Source: Aureimonas mangrovi (lineage in GTDB: Bacteria > Pseudomonadota > Alphaproteobacteria > Rhizobiales > Rhizobiaceae). From it: a DNA stretch of 64,000 bases. The notes under the pieces were generated by a model, which saw only the letters and a program-made list of their open reading frames with translations, searched no databases and was not told where the DNA came from. Every line of letters begins with the position of its first letter. Within the stretch, counting starts at the first letter, position 1. Where the stretch lies: positions 2,733,001-2,797,000 of the forward strand of contig NZ_CP059692.1 of NCBI RefSeq assembly GCF_014058705.1, written 5' to 3'. Positions 17,722 through 26,223 of this stretch are shown here, piece after piece. The translations under genes and the position numbers were made by a program.

Positions 17722-18713
17722 CCGACGAGATGCAGCGGACGCGCAGCCACGCCCTTCAGCGAGCACCAGCGCACCAACGCCTCCTCGCGCCCGTGCGTGA
17801 CCCAGACCTCTGCCGGCGCGATCTCGTCGATCGTCTCGACGAGTTCGTCCCAGTCGCAGTGGTCCGAGATGATCAGCGGCAGTTCAATGCCGCGCTGGCG
17901 GGCGCGCTGGCGCACTCGCATCCAGCCGCTCGCGAAGCACGAGACCGGGTCCGGGAAACGCCGCGCCCATTTGTCGGCGAAAGCCGAGGGCGGGCCAACG
18001 ACGATCGCGCCGGCGAAATCCGCCTTGGCGCCGCGCTCCACCGTCGCCGGGCGCAGCTCGCCCAGATGGATGCCTTCGCGTTCGTAGAAGTCGCAAAGCC
18101 GCTTCAGCGCCCCGTGGATGTAGATCGGCTCGTCGTATCCCTCGTCGCGCAAGAGCCGGATCACGCGCTGCGCCTTGCCGAGCGCGTAGGCGCCGACGAG
18201 ATGCGCGCGCTCCGGGAACTGCTTCGTCGAAGCGATGAGCCGCCGCGCCTCCTCTCGTGCCTCCGGGTGACGGAAGACCGGCAGCGCGAATGTCGCCTCC
18301 GTGATGAAGACGTCGCAGGGGACCGGCTCGAAGGGCTCGGCCGTCGGGTCGACGCGGCGCTTGTAGTCGCCGCTCGCCACGATCCGCGTGCCGCCGTGCT
18401 CCACCGCGATCTGCGCCGAGCCGAGAACGTGGCCGGCCGGATGGAAGGAAACGGTGACGCCGTTGATGTCGATCCGCTCGCCCCAGGGCGCCTCCTGCCG
18501 CTCGGCGCAGAAATCCTCGCCGTAGCGCAGCGCCATGATGTCGAGCGTGCGGCGCGTGGCCAGAACCTTCGTGTTGCCCGGCCGCGCGTGGTCGGCGTGA
18601 CCGTGCGTGACGAGGGCGCGCTCCACGGGGCGCACCGGGTCGATGTGGAAATCGCCGGGCGGGCAGTAGAGGCCGGCGGGCGTCGGCCGCAGGAGATCTT
18701 CGTAGCGCGTCAT
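17700..18713 (-). CDS. Ligase-associated DNA exonuclease (MBL/beta-CASP type)
   Basis: A 337-residue metallo-beta-lactamase-fold nuclease of the ligase-associated family. Metal ligands are in 'LVTHGHADHARPG', 'HPAGHVLGSAQI', 'VASGDYKRR' and 'FITEATFALP'; the C-terminal part has 'LIISDHCDWDELVETI' and 'VWVTHGRE'. In other bacteria this gene clusters with an Lhr-type helicase, an ATP-dependent DNA ligase and the PdeM phosphoesterase. Here the helicase and PdeM lie 2-6 kb away on the opposite strand, and the ligase is absent. The first ATG with the family N-terminus (MTRYEDLLRPTPAGLYCPPGDFHIDP) was chosen. Confidence 0.92.
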   Translation of the reverse strand: MTRYEDLLRPTPAGLYCPPGDFHIDPVRPVERALVTHGHADHARPGNTKVLATRRTLDIMALRYGEDFCAERQEAPWGERIDINGVTVSFHPAGHVLGSAQIAVEHGGTRIVASGDYKRRVDPTAEPFEPVPCDVFITEATFALPVFRHPEAREEARRLIASTKQFPERAHLVGAYALGKAQRVIRLLRDEGYDEPIYIHGALKRLCDFYEREGIHLGELRPATVERGAKADFAGAIVVGPPSAFADKWARRFPDPVSCFASGWMRVRQRARQRGIELPLIISDHCDWDELVETIDEIAPAEVWVTHGREEALVRWCSLKGVAARPLHLVGYEDEGD

Positions 18714-18811
18714 CGCCCTTGATGTAGGCGGCTCGCGGCCTTGCGGAAGGTGCTTGCGAGGCGGCGTCTTCCGGCGCATATGCCGCCGATCATCGAAATG
18801 GAAGACGCCCC

Positions 18812-19738
18812 GTGTCCCGTGACCCATCCCGTTCGGGCGATCCGCGCGCCGACCGCCGTGCCGAGACCGCGCAGAGGCTGGCGCGCGAGGGTGACGCGGA
18901 AGCCGCCGCCGACCTGATGCGACAGGCGGTCGAGATCGCGCCCGGCTGGGCGCTCGGCCATGTCCGCCTCGCCGAGCTGGAGGAGGAGGCGGGGCGGCCC
19001 GAAAGCGCAGCGGCGATCCTCAAGGGCGTCGAGGAAAGCGATGAGGACGGGCGTCTCGGCGTTGCGCTGCGCCTTGCCGCGCTGGGCGAGGCGCCGCTGC
19101 CGGATGCCGCGCCACCGGCCTATGTCGAGGGCCTGTTCGACGATTACGCCGAGCGCTTCGAGCGCTCGCTCGTCGGCGCGCTCGGCTACCGGATGCCCGA
19201 TATCCTCCTCGCCGATCTTCTGGCGCTGCGGCCGCACGCGCGTTTTAAGGCGGCGCTGGATCTGGGCTGCGGCACCGGCCTGATGGGCGAGCGACTTCGG
19301 CCCCATGCCGCGCGGCTCGACGGGCTGGACCTTTCAGCCGGCATGCTGCGCAAGGCACGCGCGAAGGGCGTCTACGACAGCCTCACCCAGGGCGACCTCC
19401 TCGACGAGCGGCACGAATGGGCGGGCGCCTACGATCTCGTCGCCGCCGCCGATGTCCTCATCTATGTCGGCGACCTTTCGCCCGTCTTCGCTAGTGTCGC
19501 CCGGCGGCTGCAGACTGACGGCATCTTCGCCTTCTCGGTCGAGCGCGCGGACGACGACGTACCCTTCGCCATCCGGCCTTCCCTGCGCTTCTCGCACGGT
19601 GCGCGGCCACTTCGCGAAGCGCTGGATGCCGCCGGCTTCGATGTCCTCTCCTTGCGTGAATGCACGGTGCGCAGGGACCGCGGTGCCGACATTGCAGGTC
19701 TTGCCGTCATAGCTGCCCTGCGGCCTCGGCAGGGCTGA
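18812..19738 (+). CDS. TPR-like class I SAM-dependent methyltransferase
   Basis: A 308-residue protein. Residues about 15-75 form TPR-like helices ('AETAQRLAREGDAEAAADLMRQAVEIAPGWALGHVRLAELEEEAG'). The methyltransferase domain has motif I 'ALDLGCGTGLMGERL', 'LDGLDLSAGMLRKARAKGVYD' and 'YDLVAAADVLIYVGDL'. The GTG start has GGAAG 7 nt upstream. Such TPR-methyltransferases are common in Rhizobiales and have no firm substrate. The gene starts about 100 bp from the divergent exonuclease gene. Confidence 0.88.
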   Translation: MSRDPSRSGDPRADRRAETAQRLAREGDAEAAADLMRQAVEIAPGWALGHVRLAELEEEAGRPESAAAILKGVEESDEDGRLGVALRLAALGEAPLPDAAPPAYVEGLFDDYAERFERSLVGALGYRMPDILLADLLALRPHARFKAALDLGCGTGLMGERLRPHAARLDGLDLSAGMLRKARAKGVYDSLTQGDLLDERHEWAGAYDLVAAADVLIYVGDLSPVFASVARRLQTDGIFAFSVERADDDVPFAIRPSLRFSHGARPLREALDAAGFDVLSLRECTVRRDRGADIAGLAVIAALRPRQG

Positions 19739-19800
19739 GCGCTTTCACCGGCACGCGAACGGCCCTAACCTTGCCCACTGTGCGAACAACGAGGGTCGCG

Positions 19801-20472
19801 ATGAGCGTGGCGGACGGCGAGCAGGAGATACCGAGCGACGTGCGACGCGCGCATCGCTTCGGCAACTGGAGCTCCACCGCCACCCATCACAGCCCATGGG
19901 AGGATGCGCTCGGCATCGTCTCCGGCTGCGCAATCCTGACGCTCGGTATCGCCATGCTCGCCCATCTCGGGCTGCTCACCGGCGGCATGGCGGGCCTGGC
20001 CTTCGTCGTGTTCTACTTCACCGGCTGGAACTTCGGCCTCATCTTCTTCCTCCTCAACCTGCCCTTCTTCGCGCTGGCGGTCGGGCGGATGGGCCGTGCT
20101 TTCACCATCAAGACCGCGATCGGCATCACGACCCTTTCGCTGATGACGGCCTTCATCCCCGAACTAATCGCCTTCGACCGCATCGACCCGTGGTTCGGCG
20201 CGCCCGTCGCGGGCCTTTTGATGGGCTTCGGCCTCCTCGCGCTCTTTCGCCACCGCTCCTCGGCCGGCGGCGTCGGCATCCTCGCCGTCTATCTGCAGGA
20301 TCGCTTCGGCTGGCGCGCGGGGCTGACCCAGCTCCTCATCGACCTCCTGATCCTCGCCTGCGCGTTCTTCGTCGCCTCGCCGACCGCGATCTTCTTCTCG
20401 GTGCTCGGCGTCCTCGTCCTCAACCTGTTCCTGGCGATCAATCACCGCAACGACCGCTACCGCGCGCTCTGA
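19801..20472 (+). CDS. YitT family membrane protein
   Basis: A 223-residue integral membrane protein with five to six hydrophobic segments (for example 'ALGIVSGCAILTLGIAMLAH', 'LAFVVFYFTGWNFGLIFFLLNLPFF', 'LTQLLIDLLILACAFFVA'). The repeated 'LGLLTGGMAGLA' and 'RHRSSAGGVGILAVYLQD' glycine motifs fit the YitT/DUF161 family, which has no established function. GAGG lies 6 nt before the ATG. It is followed 40 bp later by the Lhr-type helicase on the same strand. Confidence 0.85.
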   Translation: MSVADGEQEIPSDVRRAHRFGNWSSTATHHSPWEDALGIVSGCAILTLGIAMLAHLGLLTGGMAGLAFVVFYFTGWNFGLIFFLLNLPFFALAVGRMGRAFTIKTAIGITTLSLMTAFIPELIAFDRIDPWFGAPVAGLLMGFGLLALFRHRSSAGGVGILAVYLQDRFGWRAGLTQLLIDLLILACAFFVASPTAIFFSVLGVLVLNLFLAINHRNDRYRAL

Positions 20473-20512
20473 TCGCATTGGCCGGGCGCGCCGGCCGCCT
20501 TATCTTCGGGAC

Positions 20513-23056
20513 GTGACAGCGCTGCCGCCCCACCCTGCCCCCGAGCCGACCGAGGGCTTTCCCAGCTTTTCCCTTCCCGAGCCGTTTCTCCAATGGTTCG
20601 CGAACAAGGGCTGGGCGCCGCGCGCGCATCAACTGGACCTCCTGGCGCGCGCGCAAGCCGGCGCATCGGTCCTCCTCATCGCGCCGACGGGGGCGGGCAA
20701 GACGCTCGCGGGCTTCCTGCCCTCGCTGATCGACATCCACCGCCGCGGCAAGGCGAAGCCCGGCACCGCGCCGCGCGGGGTCCACACGCTCTACATCTCG
20801 CCCTTGAAGGCGCTCGCGACGGACATCCAGCGCAATCTCGAGAAGCCGGTGTCGGAGATGGGGCTCGCCGTCTCGATGGAGACGCGCACCGGCGACACCT
20901 CGCAATACAAGCGGCAGCGCCAGAAGCTCGCCCCGCCCGACATCCTGATGACGACCCCCGAGCAGCTCGCGCTCCTGATCGCGCAGAAGGACGCGGATCG
21001 CTTCTTCGCGGACCTTCAGACCGTGATCTTCGACGAACTGCACTCGCTCGTCATTTCCAAGCGCGGGCATCTCCTCGCCCTCGGGCTCGCGCGGCTGCGC
21101 AAGCTGCGCCCCGGCCTCAAGACCATCGGGCTGTCCGCGACGGTGGCCGACCCGGACGAGTTGCGACAATGGCTGGTCGCTCAGGGCCCCGACGCCGCGC
21201 CGATGGCCGACCTCATCACCGTGGAGGGCGGGGCGAAACCTGAAATCTCGATCCTGAAATCGTCCGAGCGCGTGCCGTGGCAGGGCCACCGCGCACGCTA
21301 CGCGATGGGCGAGATCTACGAGATCATCAAGGCGCACGGCACGACGCTGCTCTTCGTCAACACGCGCTCGGGCGCCGAGATCCTGTTCCAGGAGCTGTGG
21401 CGGATCAATGAGGACACGCTGCCGATCGGCCTGCATCACGGCTCGCTCGACGTGACGCAACGCCGCCGGGTGGAAGCGGCGATGGCGAGGAACGAATTGC
21501 GCGCCGTCGTCGCCACCTCGACGCTGGACCTCGGCATCGACTGGGGCGACGTCGATCTCGTCGTCCATGTCGGCGCGCCGAAAGGCGCCTCGCGCCTCGC
21601 CCAGCGCATCGGGCGCTCCAATCACCGCATGGACGAGCCGTCCAAGGCCATCCTCGTGCCATCGAACCGCTTCGAGATCATGGAGTGCCAGGCCGCGCTC
21701 GACGCCAATTACCTGGGCTCGCAGGACACTCCGCGCCTGCGCGAAGGCGCTCTCGACGTCCTCGCCCAGCATGTGCTCGGCATGGCGGTGGCGGGACCGT
21801 TCCGGGCCGACGACCTCTACGCCGAGGTGACGAGCGCCGCGCCCTATCGCGACCTCGACCGCGAGACCTTCGAACGCGTCATCGAGTTCGTCGCGACCGG
21901 CGGCTACGCGCTGAAGGTCTACGACCGCTACGCCAAGATCCGGCTGACCGAGGACGGGACATGGCGCCTGACGCACCCCTCGATCGGCCAGCAGTACCGG
22001 ATGAACGCCGGCACCATCATCGAGGCGGAGGCCCTGACGGTGCGCCTTGTGCGCGCCCGCACGCGATCGGCCGTCAAGCGCGGCGGGGCGGTGCTGGGCA
22101 AGATCGAGGAGCATTTCCTCGAGACCCTTTCGCCCGGCGACACCTTCATGTTCGGCGGCGGTGTGGTGCGCTTCGAAGGCATCCACGAGATGGAGTGCCT
22201 CGTCACGCGCGCCGGCGCGGAGGAAGAGCCGAAAGTGCCCTATTATGGCGGCACGAAATTTCCGCTGACGACCTTCCTAGCGGCGCGCGTGCGCGAGATG
22301 CTGGCCGACCCGAAGCGCTGGGGCGCCCTGCCTGCGCAGGTGGGCGACTGGCTCGCCATCCAGAAGCGCAAGAGCGTCATTCCCGGCCCGAACGACCTCC
22401 TGATCGAAACCTTCCCGAACGGCAACCGCTTCTTCATGATCGCCTATCCGTTCGAGGGGCGGCTCGCGCACCAGACGCTCGGAATGCTCCTGACGCGGCG
22501 TCTGGAACGCGCCCGCGCCAAGCCGCTCGGCTTCATGGCAAACGACTACGCGTTGTCGATCTGGGGCCGCGCCGACATGGGCGCGCTGTTCGAAAGCGGC
22601 AGGCTGCCGCTCGACGCCCTGTTCGACGAGGACATGCTGGGCGACGACCTCGAAGCCTGGATGGCGGATTCGTGGATGCTCAAGCGCACCTTCCGGCAAT
22701 GCGCGGTGATCGCCGGGCTCGTCCAGAAGCGCCATCCCGGCCAGGAGAAGACGGGGCGGCAGGTCACGGTGTCCTCCGACCTCGTCTACGACGTGCTGCG
22801 CGCGCACGAGCCGGACCACATCCTCCTGCGCGCGACCTGGGCGGACGCGGCGACCGGGCTTCTCGACGTCAAGCGCGTCTCGGACCTTCTGGCGCGCGTG
22901 AAGCACCACATCGTGCACAAGGATCTCGACGAGATTTCGCCGCTGGCCGTGCCGATCATGCTGGAGATGGGCCGCGAGCGCATCGAAGGCGAAGCGCGCG
23001 ATGAGCTTCTGCAGGAGGCCATGGAAAAGGAGCTGATCGAGCGGGCGCTGTCGTAG
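20513..23056 (+). CDS. Ligase-associated DEXH-box helicase (Lhr-core type)
   Basis: An 847-residue superfamily 2 helicase. Walker A 'IAPTGAGKT' near residue 62, 'TTPEQLALL', Walker B 'VIFDELHSL' near residue 175, motif III 'LSATVADPDE', 'TLLFVNTRSGAE', 'STLDLGIDWGDVDLVVHVGAPKG' and motif VI 'QRIGRSNHRMDEPS' identify an Lhr-core helicase; the long C-terminal half has the Lhr winged-helix and DUF4145-like associated regions. The family is annotated as ligase-associated DNA-damage-response helicase because it clusters with ligase, exonuclease and PdeM. The start is a GTG that follows the YitT gene closely. Confidence 0.93.
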   Translation: MTALPPHPAPEPTEGFPSFSLPEPFLQWFANKGWAPRAHQLDLLARAQAGASVLLIAPTGAGKTLAGFLPSLIDIHRRGKAKPGTAPRGVHTLYISPLKALATDIQRNLEKPVSEMGLAVSMETRTGDTSQYKRQRQKLAPPDILMTTPEQLALLIAQKDADRFFADLQTVIFDELHSLVISKRGHLLALGLARLRKLRPGLKTIGLSATVADPDELRQWLVAQGPDAAPMADLITVEGGAKPEISILKSSERVPWQGHRARYAMGEIYEIIKAHGTTLLFVNTRSGAEILFQELWRINEDTLPIGLHHGSLDVTQRRRVEAAMARNELRAVVATSTLDLGIDWGDVDLVVHVGAPKGASRLAQRIGRSNHRMDEPSKAILVPSNRFEIMECQAALDANYLGSQDTPRLREGALDVLAQHVLGMAVAGPFRADDLYAEVTSAAPYRDLDRETFERVIEFVATGGYALKVYDRYAKIRLTEDGTWRLTHPSIGQQYRMNAGTIIEAEALTVRLVRARTRSAVKRGGAVLGKIEEHFLETLSPGDTFMFGGGVVRFEGIHEMECLVTRAGAEEEPKVPYYGGTKFPLTTFLAARVREMLADPKRWGALPAQVGDWLAIQKRKSVIPGPNDLLIETFPNGNRFFMIAYPFEGRLAHQTLGMLLTRRLERARAKPLGFMANDYALSIWGRADMGALFESGRLPLDALFDEDMLGDDLEAWMADSWMLKRTFRQCAVIAGLVQKRHPGQEKTGRQVTVSSDLVYDVLRAHEPDHILLRATWADAATGLLDVKRVSDLLARVKHHIVHKDLDEISPLAVPIMLEMGRERIEGEARDELLQEAMEKELIERALS

Positions 23057-23124
23057 GAGGCGTCCGGTTGGCCCGCATCTTGCATCGCTTCCCTCGGGAA
23101 TACCCCCGAGAGGAGAACGACCGG

Positions 23125-24411
23125 ATGAATTGCCTAAAGACCGCGCTCGCCGCTGCCACCATGCTGGGCAGCGGCGCGGTTGGTGCGCTGGCGCAGGAGG
23201 CGCCGACTATTGCCCCGCCGATCGAGGTCGATCGCTGGGACGGGCCATACCGCTCTCTCCAGCCGCTGGACCAGGCCGCCGGCCCTGTCGAGGCCGAAGG
23301 CTCGGTGGAGGGCGAATACTATCTGCCGTCCGACCCCGAAGCGGTGATGTGGGGCTATCTGCCGAACCGCACGGTGGAGCCGGTGCTGACCGTGCCTTCG
23401 GGTGCGACGGTCACGGTCGACACGGTGTCGCACGAGGGCGTGCTCGAGGATCAGGGCCGCGACCCGAGTGCCTATTTCGCTCAGTTCGGCGTTCCTTCCG
23501 AGCACGTGCTCAGCGATGCGATCGCCGTCGCGGGCTCTGCGATCGAGCACGACTTCATCGAGGCCGGCCCGCATGTCGTCACGGGACCGATCGCGGTCGA
23601 GGGCGCCGAGCCGGGTGACGTCCTGATGATCGAGACGCTTTCGATCGCGCCGCGCGTGCCCTACGGCGTCATCTCCAACCGCCACGGGAAGGGTGCCCTG
23701 CCCGGCGAATATCCGCTCGGGCCCGAGCCTGACGAGGACGCCTCGGCGGACAATCCGGAAGCCTATCGCAACGTCTCGATCTTCACGCCGCTACGCTACC
23801 TGCGCGGCCAGCTCTACGGCGTCCTCAACGCGGGCGAGCGTGGCGAGGTGATGTTCCGCGCGACGCCCTTCATGGGCATGATGGGCGTTGCCGCAGACAC
23901 CGACGAGCCGGTGCATTCGGTGCCGCCGGCCGAGTACGGTGGCAACATCGACGTGAAAGATCTCGGCGCCGGCTCCACGCTGTATCTGCCGGTGCAGGTT
24001 GCGGGCGCGAACTTCTACACGGGCGATCCGCACGCCGCGCAGGGCGACGGCGAGGTCGCGCTGACGGCGCTGGAACTCTCGGCGCGCACGACCTTCCGCC
24101 TCACTGTCCTGAAGGCGGGCGACCCACGCCTGCCGATGGGCGGCGAGATGGCCGACCCATTCGGCGAGACAGACGAGTTCTGGATTCCCGTCGGCCTCGA
24201 TCCCGATCTCGACGAGGCGATGAAGAACGCGGTGCGCACCTCCATCGCCTTCCTGACCGACCGCTTCGGCATGGACCCGCAAACGGCCTACGCCTATCTC
24301 AGCGCCGCGACCGACTTCGCGGTTTCGCAGGTGGTCGACCGGACGAAGGGCATCCACGCAAAAATCCGCAAGAGCGACTTCGCCGATCTCATCGAGGCGA
24401 GCGCCGACTGA
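23125..24411 (+). CDS. Acetamidase/formamidase family protein, exported
   Basis: A 428-residue protein. Residues 1-23 are a signal peptide (MNCLKTALAAATMLGSGAVGALA). The rest follows the FmdA_AmdA pattern: 'YLPSDPEAVMWGYLPN', 'TVTVDTVSHEGVLEDQG', 'HVVTGPIAVEGAEPGDVLMIETLSI', 'EYGGNIDVKDLGAGSTLYLPVQVAGANFYTGDPHAAQGDGEV' and 'AYAYLSAATDFAVSQVVD'. The G-N-x-D and G-D-x-H-x-x-x-G-D-G-E motifs of the family are intact, so it is probably an active amidase. Most characterised relatives are cytoplasmic; the signal peptide suggests periplasmic action. GAGGAG lies 8 nt before the ATG. Confidence 0.9.
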   Translation: MNCLKTALAAATMLGSGAVGALAQEAPTIAPPIEVDRWDGPYRSLQPLDQAAGPVEAEGSVEGEYYLPSDPEAVMWGYLPNRTVEPVLTVPSGATVTVDTVSHEGVLEDQGRDPSAYFAQFGVPSEHVLSDAIAVAGSAIEHDFIEAGPHVVTGPIAVEGAEPGDVLMIETLSIAPRVPYGVISNRHGKGALPGEYPLGPEPDEDASADNPEAYRNVSIFTPLRYLRGQLYGVLNAGERGEVMFRATPFMGMMGVAADTDEPVHSVPPAEYGGNIDVKDLGAGSTLYLPVQVAGANFYTGDPHAAQGDGEVALTALELSARTTFRLTVLKAGDPRLPMGGEMADPFGETDEFWIPVGLDPDLDEAMKNAVRTSIAFLTDRFGMDPQTAYAYLSAATDFAVSQVVDRTKGIHAKIRKSDFADLIEASAD

Positions 24412-24427
24412 ACGCGTCTCGAATGAT

Positions 24428-24456
24428 TGCCGCCCGTGGCCGCGCGTCGCGGGCGG
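24428..24456 (+). terminator. GC hairpin after the formamidase-like gene
   Basis: GCCGCCCG (24428-24435) pairs with CGGGCGGC (24449-24456) 17 bp after the stop codon. No T-run follows, so termination efficiency is uncertain. Confidence 0.35.
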
Positions 24457-24531
24457 CATCGGTGGCCTTCCACCCGCCGCGATCCTTTGGCATGAACAGG
24501 ACGAAACGGGAACAAGACTGATTCGTCCGCG

Positions 24532-25248
24532 ATGAACATGATGCAGCGACGCTTCCGGCAGGCCGAAAGCGAAGGCGTGGAGACGGTGCTGAACGGCGGC
24601 GCGATCGTCTGCGATCCGTCGGGCGTGTTCTACGCGCCGGGCGAGCGCCTGCTCGTCGTCTCGGACCTGCATCTGGAGAAGGGCGCGGCCTTCGCACGGC
24701 GCGGCATGATGCTGCCGCCCTACGACACGGCGGCAACGCTCGCGCTGCTTTCCGGCGCCCTCGACCGCTACGACCCCGCGCGGGTGATCTGCCTCGGCGA
24801 CAGCTTCCACGACCGGCACGGCGCCGCCTTCATGCCGGCGCAGAACCGCGAGGCGCTGAACGCCCTGATGGCCGGGCGGGACTGGACCTGGATCGTCGGC
24901 AACCACGACCCGGAGCCGCCCGCCCTCGTCGGCGGGCAGACGCAAGAGGAGGTCACGGTCGGCCCGTGGATCTTTCGCCACGAGCCGAGCCCGCATCCGC
25001 GCCCCGGCGAGGTCGCCGGCCATCTTCATCCCGTGGCGAAAGTCTCCGGCAACGGCCGCTCGGTCCGTGGCGCATGCTTCGCCTCGGACGGCTCGCGCAT
25101 GGTGATGCCGTCCTTCGGGGTGACGACGGGCGGTCTCAACGTCCTCGATCGTGCCTTCGCCGGCCTCTTCGCGGCGGACAGGGCGCGAGCCTACGTCATC
25201 GGCCTCTCGCGCGTCTATCCGCTCTCCTTCGCCTCGCTCTGCCGGTAG
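24532..25248 (+). CDS. pdeM: Ligase-associated phosphoesterase/endonuclease PdeM
   Basis: A 238-residue calcineurin-like phosphoesterase with the ordered metal motifs 'LLVVSDLHLEKG', 'VICLGDSFHDRHG', 'WIVGNHDPEPP' and 'EVAGHLHPVAK', and the C-terminal 'MVMPSFGVTTGGLNV'. This is the PdeM type associated with Lhr-helicase, ATP-dependent ligase and MBL exonuclease in DNA repair clusters; a Pseudomonas member hydrolyses phosphodiesters. ATG codons at 24532 and 24538 are both possible and neither has a clear ribosome-binding site. The stop is one base from the stop of the convergent SDR gene. Confidence 0.9.
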   Translation: MNMMQRRFRQAESEGVETVLNGGAIVCDPSGVFYAPGERLLVVSDLHLEKGAAFARRGMMLPPYDTAATLALLSGALDRYDPARVICLGDSFHDRHGAAFMPAQNREALNALMAGRDWTWIVGNHDPEPPALVGGQTQEEVTVGPWIFRHEPSPHPRPGEVAGHLHPVAKVSGNGRSVRGACFASDGSRMVMPSFGVTTGGLNVLDRAFAGLFAADRARAYVIGLSRVYPLSFASLCR

Positions 25249-25249
25249 C

Positions 25250-26143
25250 CTATCCGAAATAGCCTGATCGGCCAATGTCGGAGATCAGATCCGGCCCGGT
25301 CGGCGTCCAGCCGAGACGCGAACGCGTAATTTCGCTGGAGGCTGCCTGGTCCATGGTCGCAAAGCCGTAGAAGCCTTCGAAATGTGCCTCGGCTTCGTGG
25401 TCCGACAGCGAGACGCAGGGCAGCCCCAGACCTTCCCCGATCGCCTCGGCGATCTTGCGGAAGGCGACGCCCTCCTCTGCGTTGGCGTGCCACGTCCCAC
25501 CGCTCGCGCCGTTCTCGACGACAAGGCGGTAAAGGCGCGCGGCATCGTCGCGATGCACCGCCGGCCAGCGGTTCGCGCCCTCCCCGATGTAGGCGGAACA
25601 ACCCTTGCGGCGCGCTATGCCGATCAGCATCGGCACGAAGCCGTGGTCGCCCGCGCCGTGAACCGAGGGCGGCAGCCGCATGAGTTCCGCCGCGATGCCG
25701 CGCTCAAGCAGCGCCTGCGCCGCCGCGTCCGACGCACGCGGATAATCCAGAGAGGGCGGGAAGGCTTGGTCCTCCTCCGTGGCCAGGCGACCGGCGGCAT
25801 CCAGTGCCGCAAGGCCGGTGGTGACCACGAGCGGTTTGCCCGTTCCCTCGACGACCGATCCGAGCGTCTCGATAGCAACCCGATCCACCGCGCAGACCTC
25901 GGCGAAGCGGGTGAAGTCGTGGACGAAGCCGGTATGGATGACAGCGTCCGCCGCCTCAGCCCCCGCGCGCAGGGTCTCCGGCCTTTCCAGGTCGCCTCGA
26001 TGGACGCGCGCGCCACGCTTCTCGATCTCGGCCGCTCCGCGGTCGGACCGCGCGAGGCCCAGCACTTCGTGGCCGTTCGCCAGCAACTCATCGACGACAG
26101 CCGAGCCGACGAAGCCCGTGGCGCCCGTGACGAACACTTTCAT
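25250..26143 (-). CDS. NAD-dependent epimerase/dehydratase-type SDR
   Basis: A 297-residue extended SDR: 'MKVFVTGATGFVGSAVVDELLANGHEVLGLARS' (glycine-rich NAD(P) site), 'GDLERPETL', 'AVIHTGFVHDF', 'VVTTGLAALDAAG', then 'RLPPSVHGAGDHGFVPMLIGIARRKG' and 'RWPAVHRDDAARLYRLVVENG'. The usual Tyr-x-x-x-Lys is replaced by 'DYPRASDAAA', as in the atypical SDR5-like group, so the catalytic mechanism is unclear. AAGGAG lies 6 nt before the ATG. It is divergent from an HTH regulator with a shared 78-bp AT-rich region. Confidence 0.9.
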   Translation of the reverse strand: MKVFVTGATGFVGSAVVDELLANGHEVLGLARSDRGAAEIEKRGARVHRGDLERPETLRAGAEAADAVIHTGFVHDFTRFAEVCAVDRVAIETLGSVVEGTGKPLVVTTGLAALDAAGRLATEEDQAFPPSLDYPRASDAAAQALLERGIAAELMRLPPSVHGAGDHGFVPMLIGIARRKGCSAYIGEGANRWPAVHRDDAARLYRLVVENGASGGTWHANAEEGVAFRKIAEAIGEGLGLPCVSLSDHEAEAHFEGFYGFATMDQAASSEITRSRLGWTPTGPDLISDIGRSGYFG

Positions 26144-26205
26144 GACCGTTCTCCTTCTTGTGCGAGAGGCTAATATCGTCCAAATATAAACCTGTTAAAG
26201 TCGTT

Positions 26206-26223
26206 ATTATATCCGGGTATAAT
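26206..26223. promoter_or_regulatory. Palindrome ATTATA-N6-TATAAT between SDR and HTH genes
   Basis: The inverted repeat reads as a TATAAT -10 hexamer on each strand. The plus-strand TATAAT overlaps the HTH gene's ATG, so it cannot drive that gene as annotated; the minus-strand copy could be the -10 of the SDR gene. It may be an operator for the HTH protein. Confidence 0.4.

Noticed and set aside
20438-22186. 582-residue minus-strand frame opposite the Lhr helicase
   Set aside because: The plus strand encodes a complete helicase; the antisense product is His/Arg/Asp-rich with no family resemblance.
24488-24515. Possible SOS (GAAC-N7-GAAC) box before pdeM
   Set aside because: Two GAAC words are present but spaced by 12, not 7, bases, so it does not fit the alphaproteobacterial LexA site.
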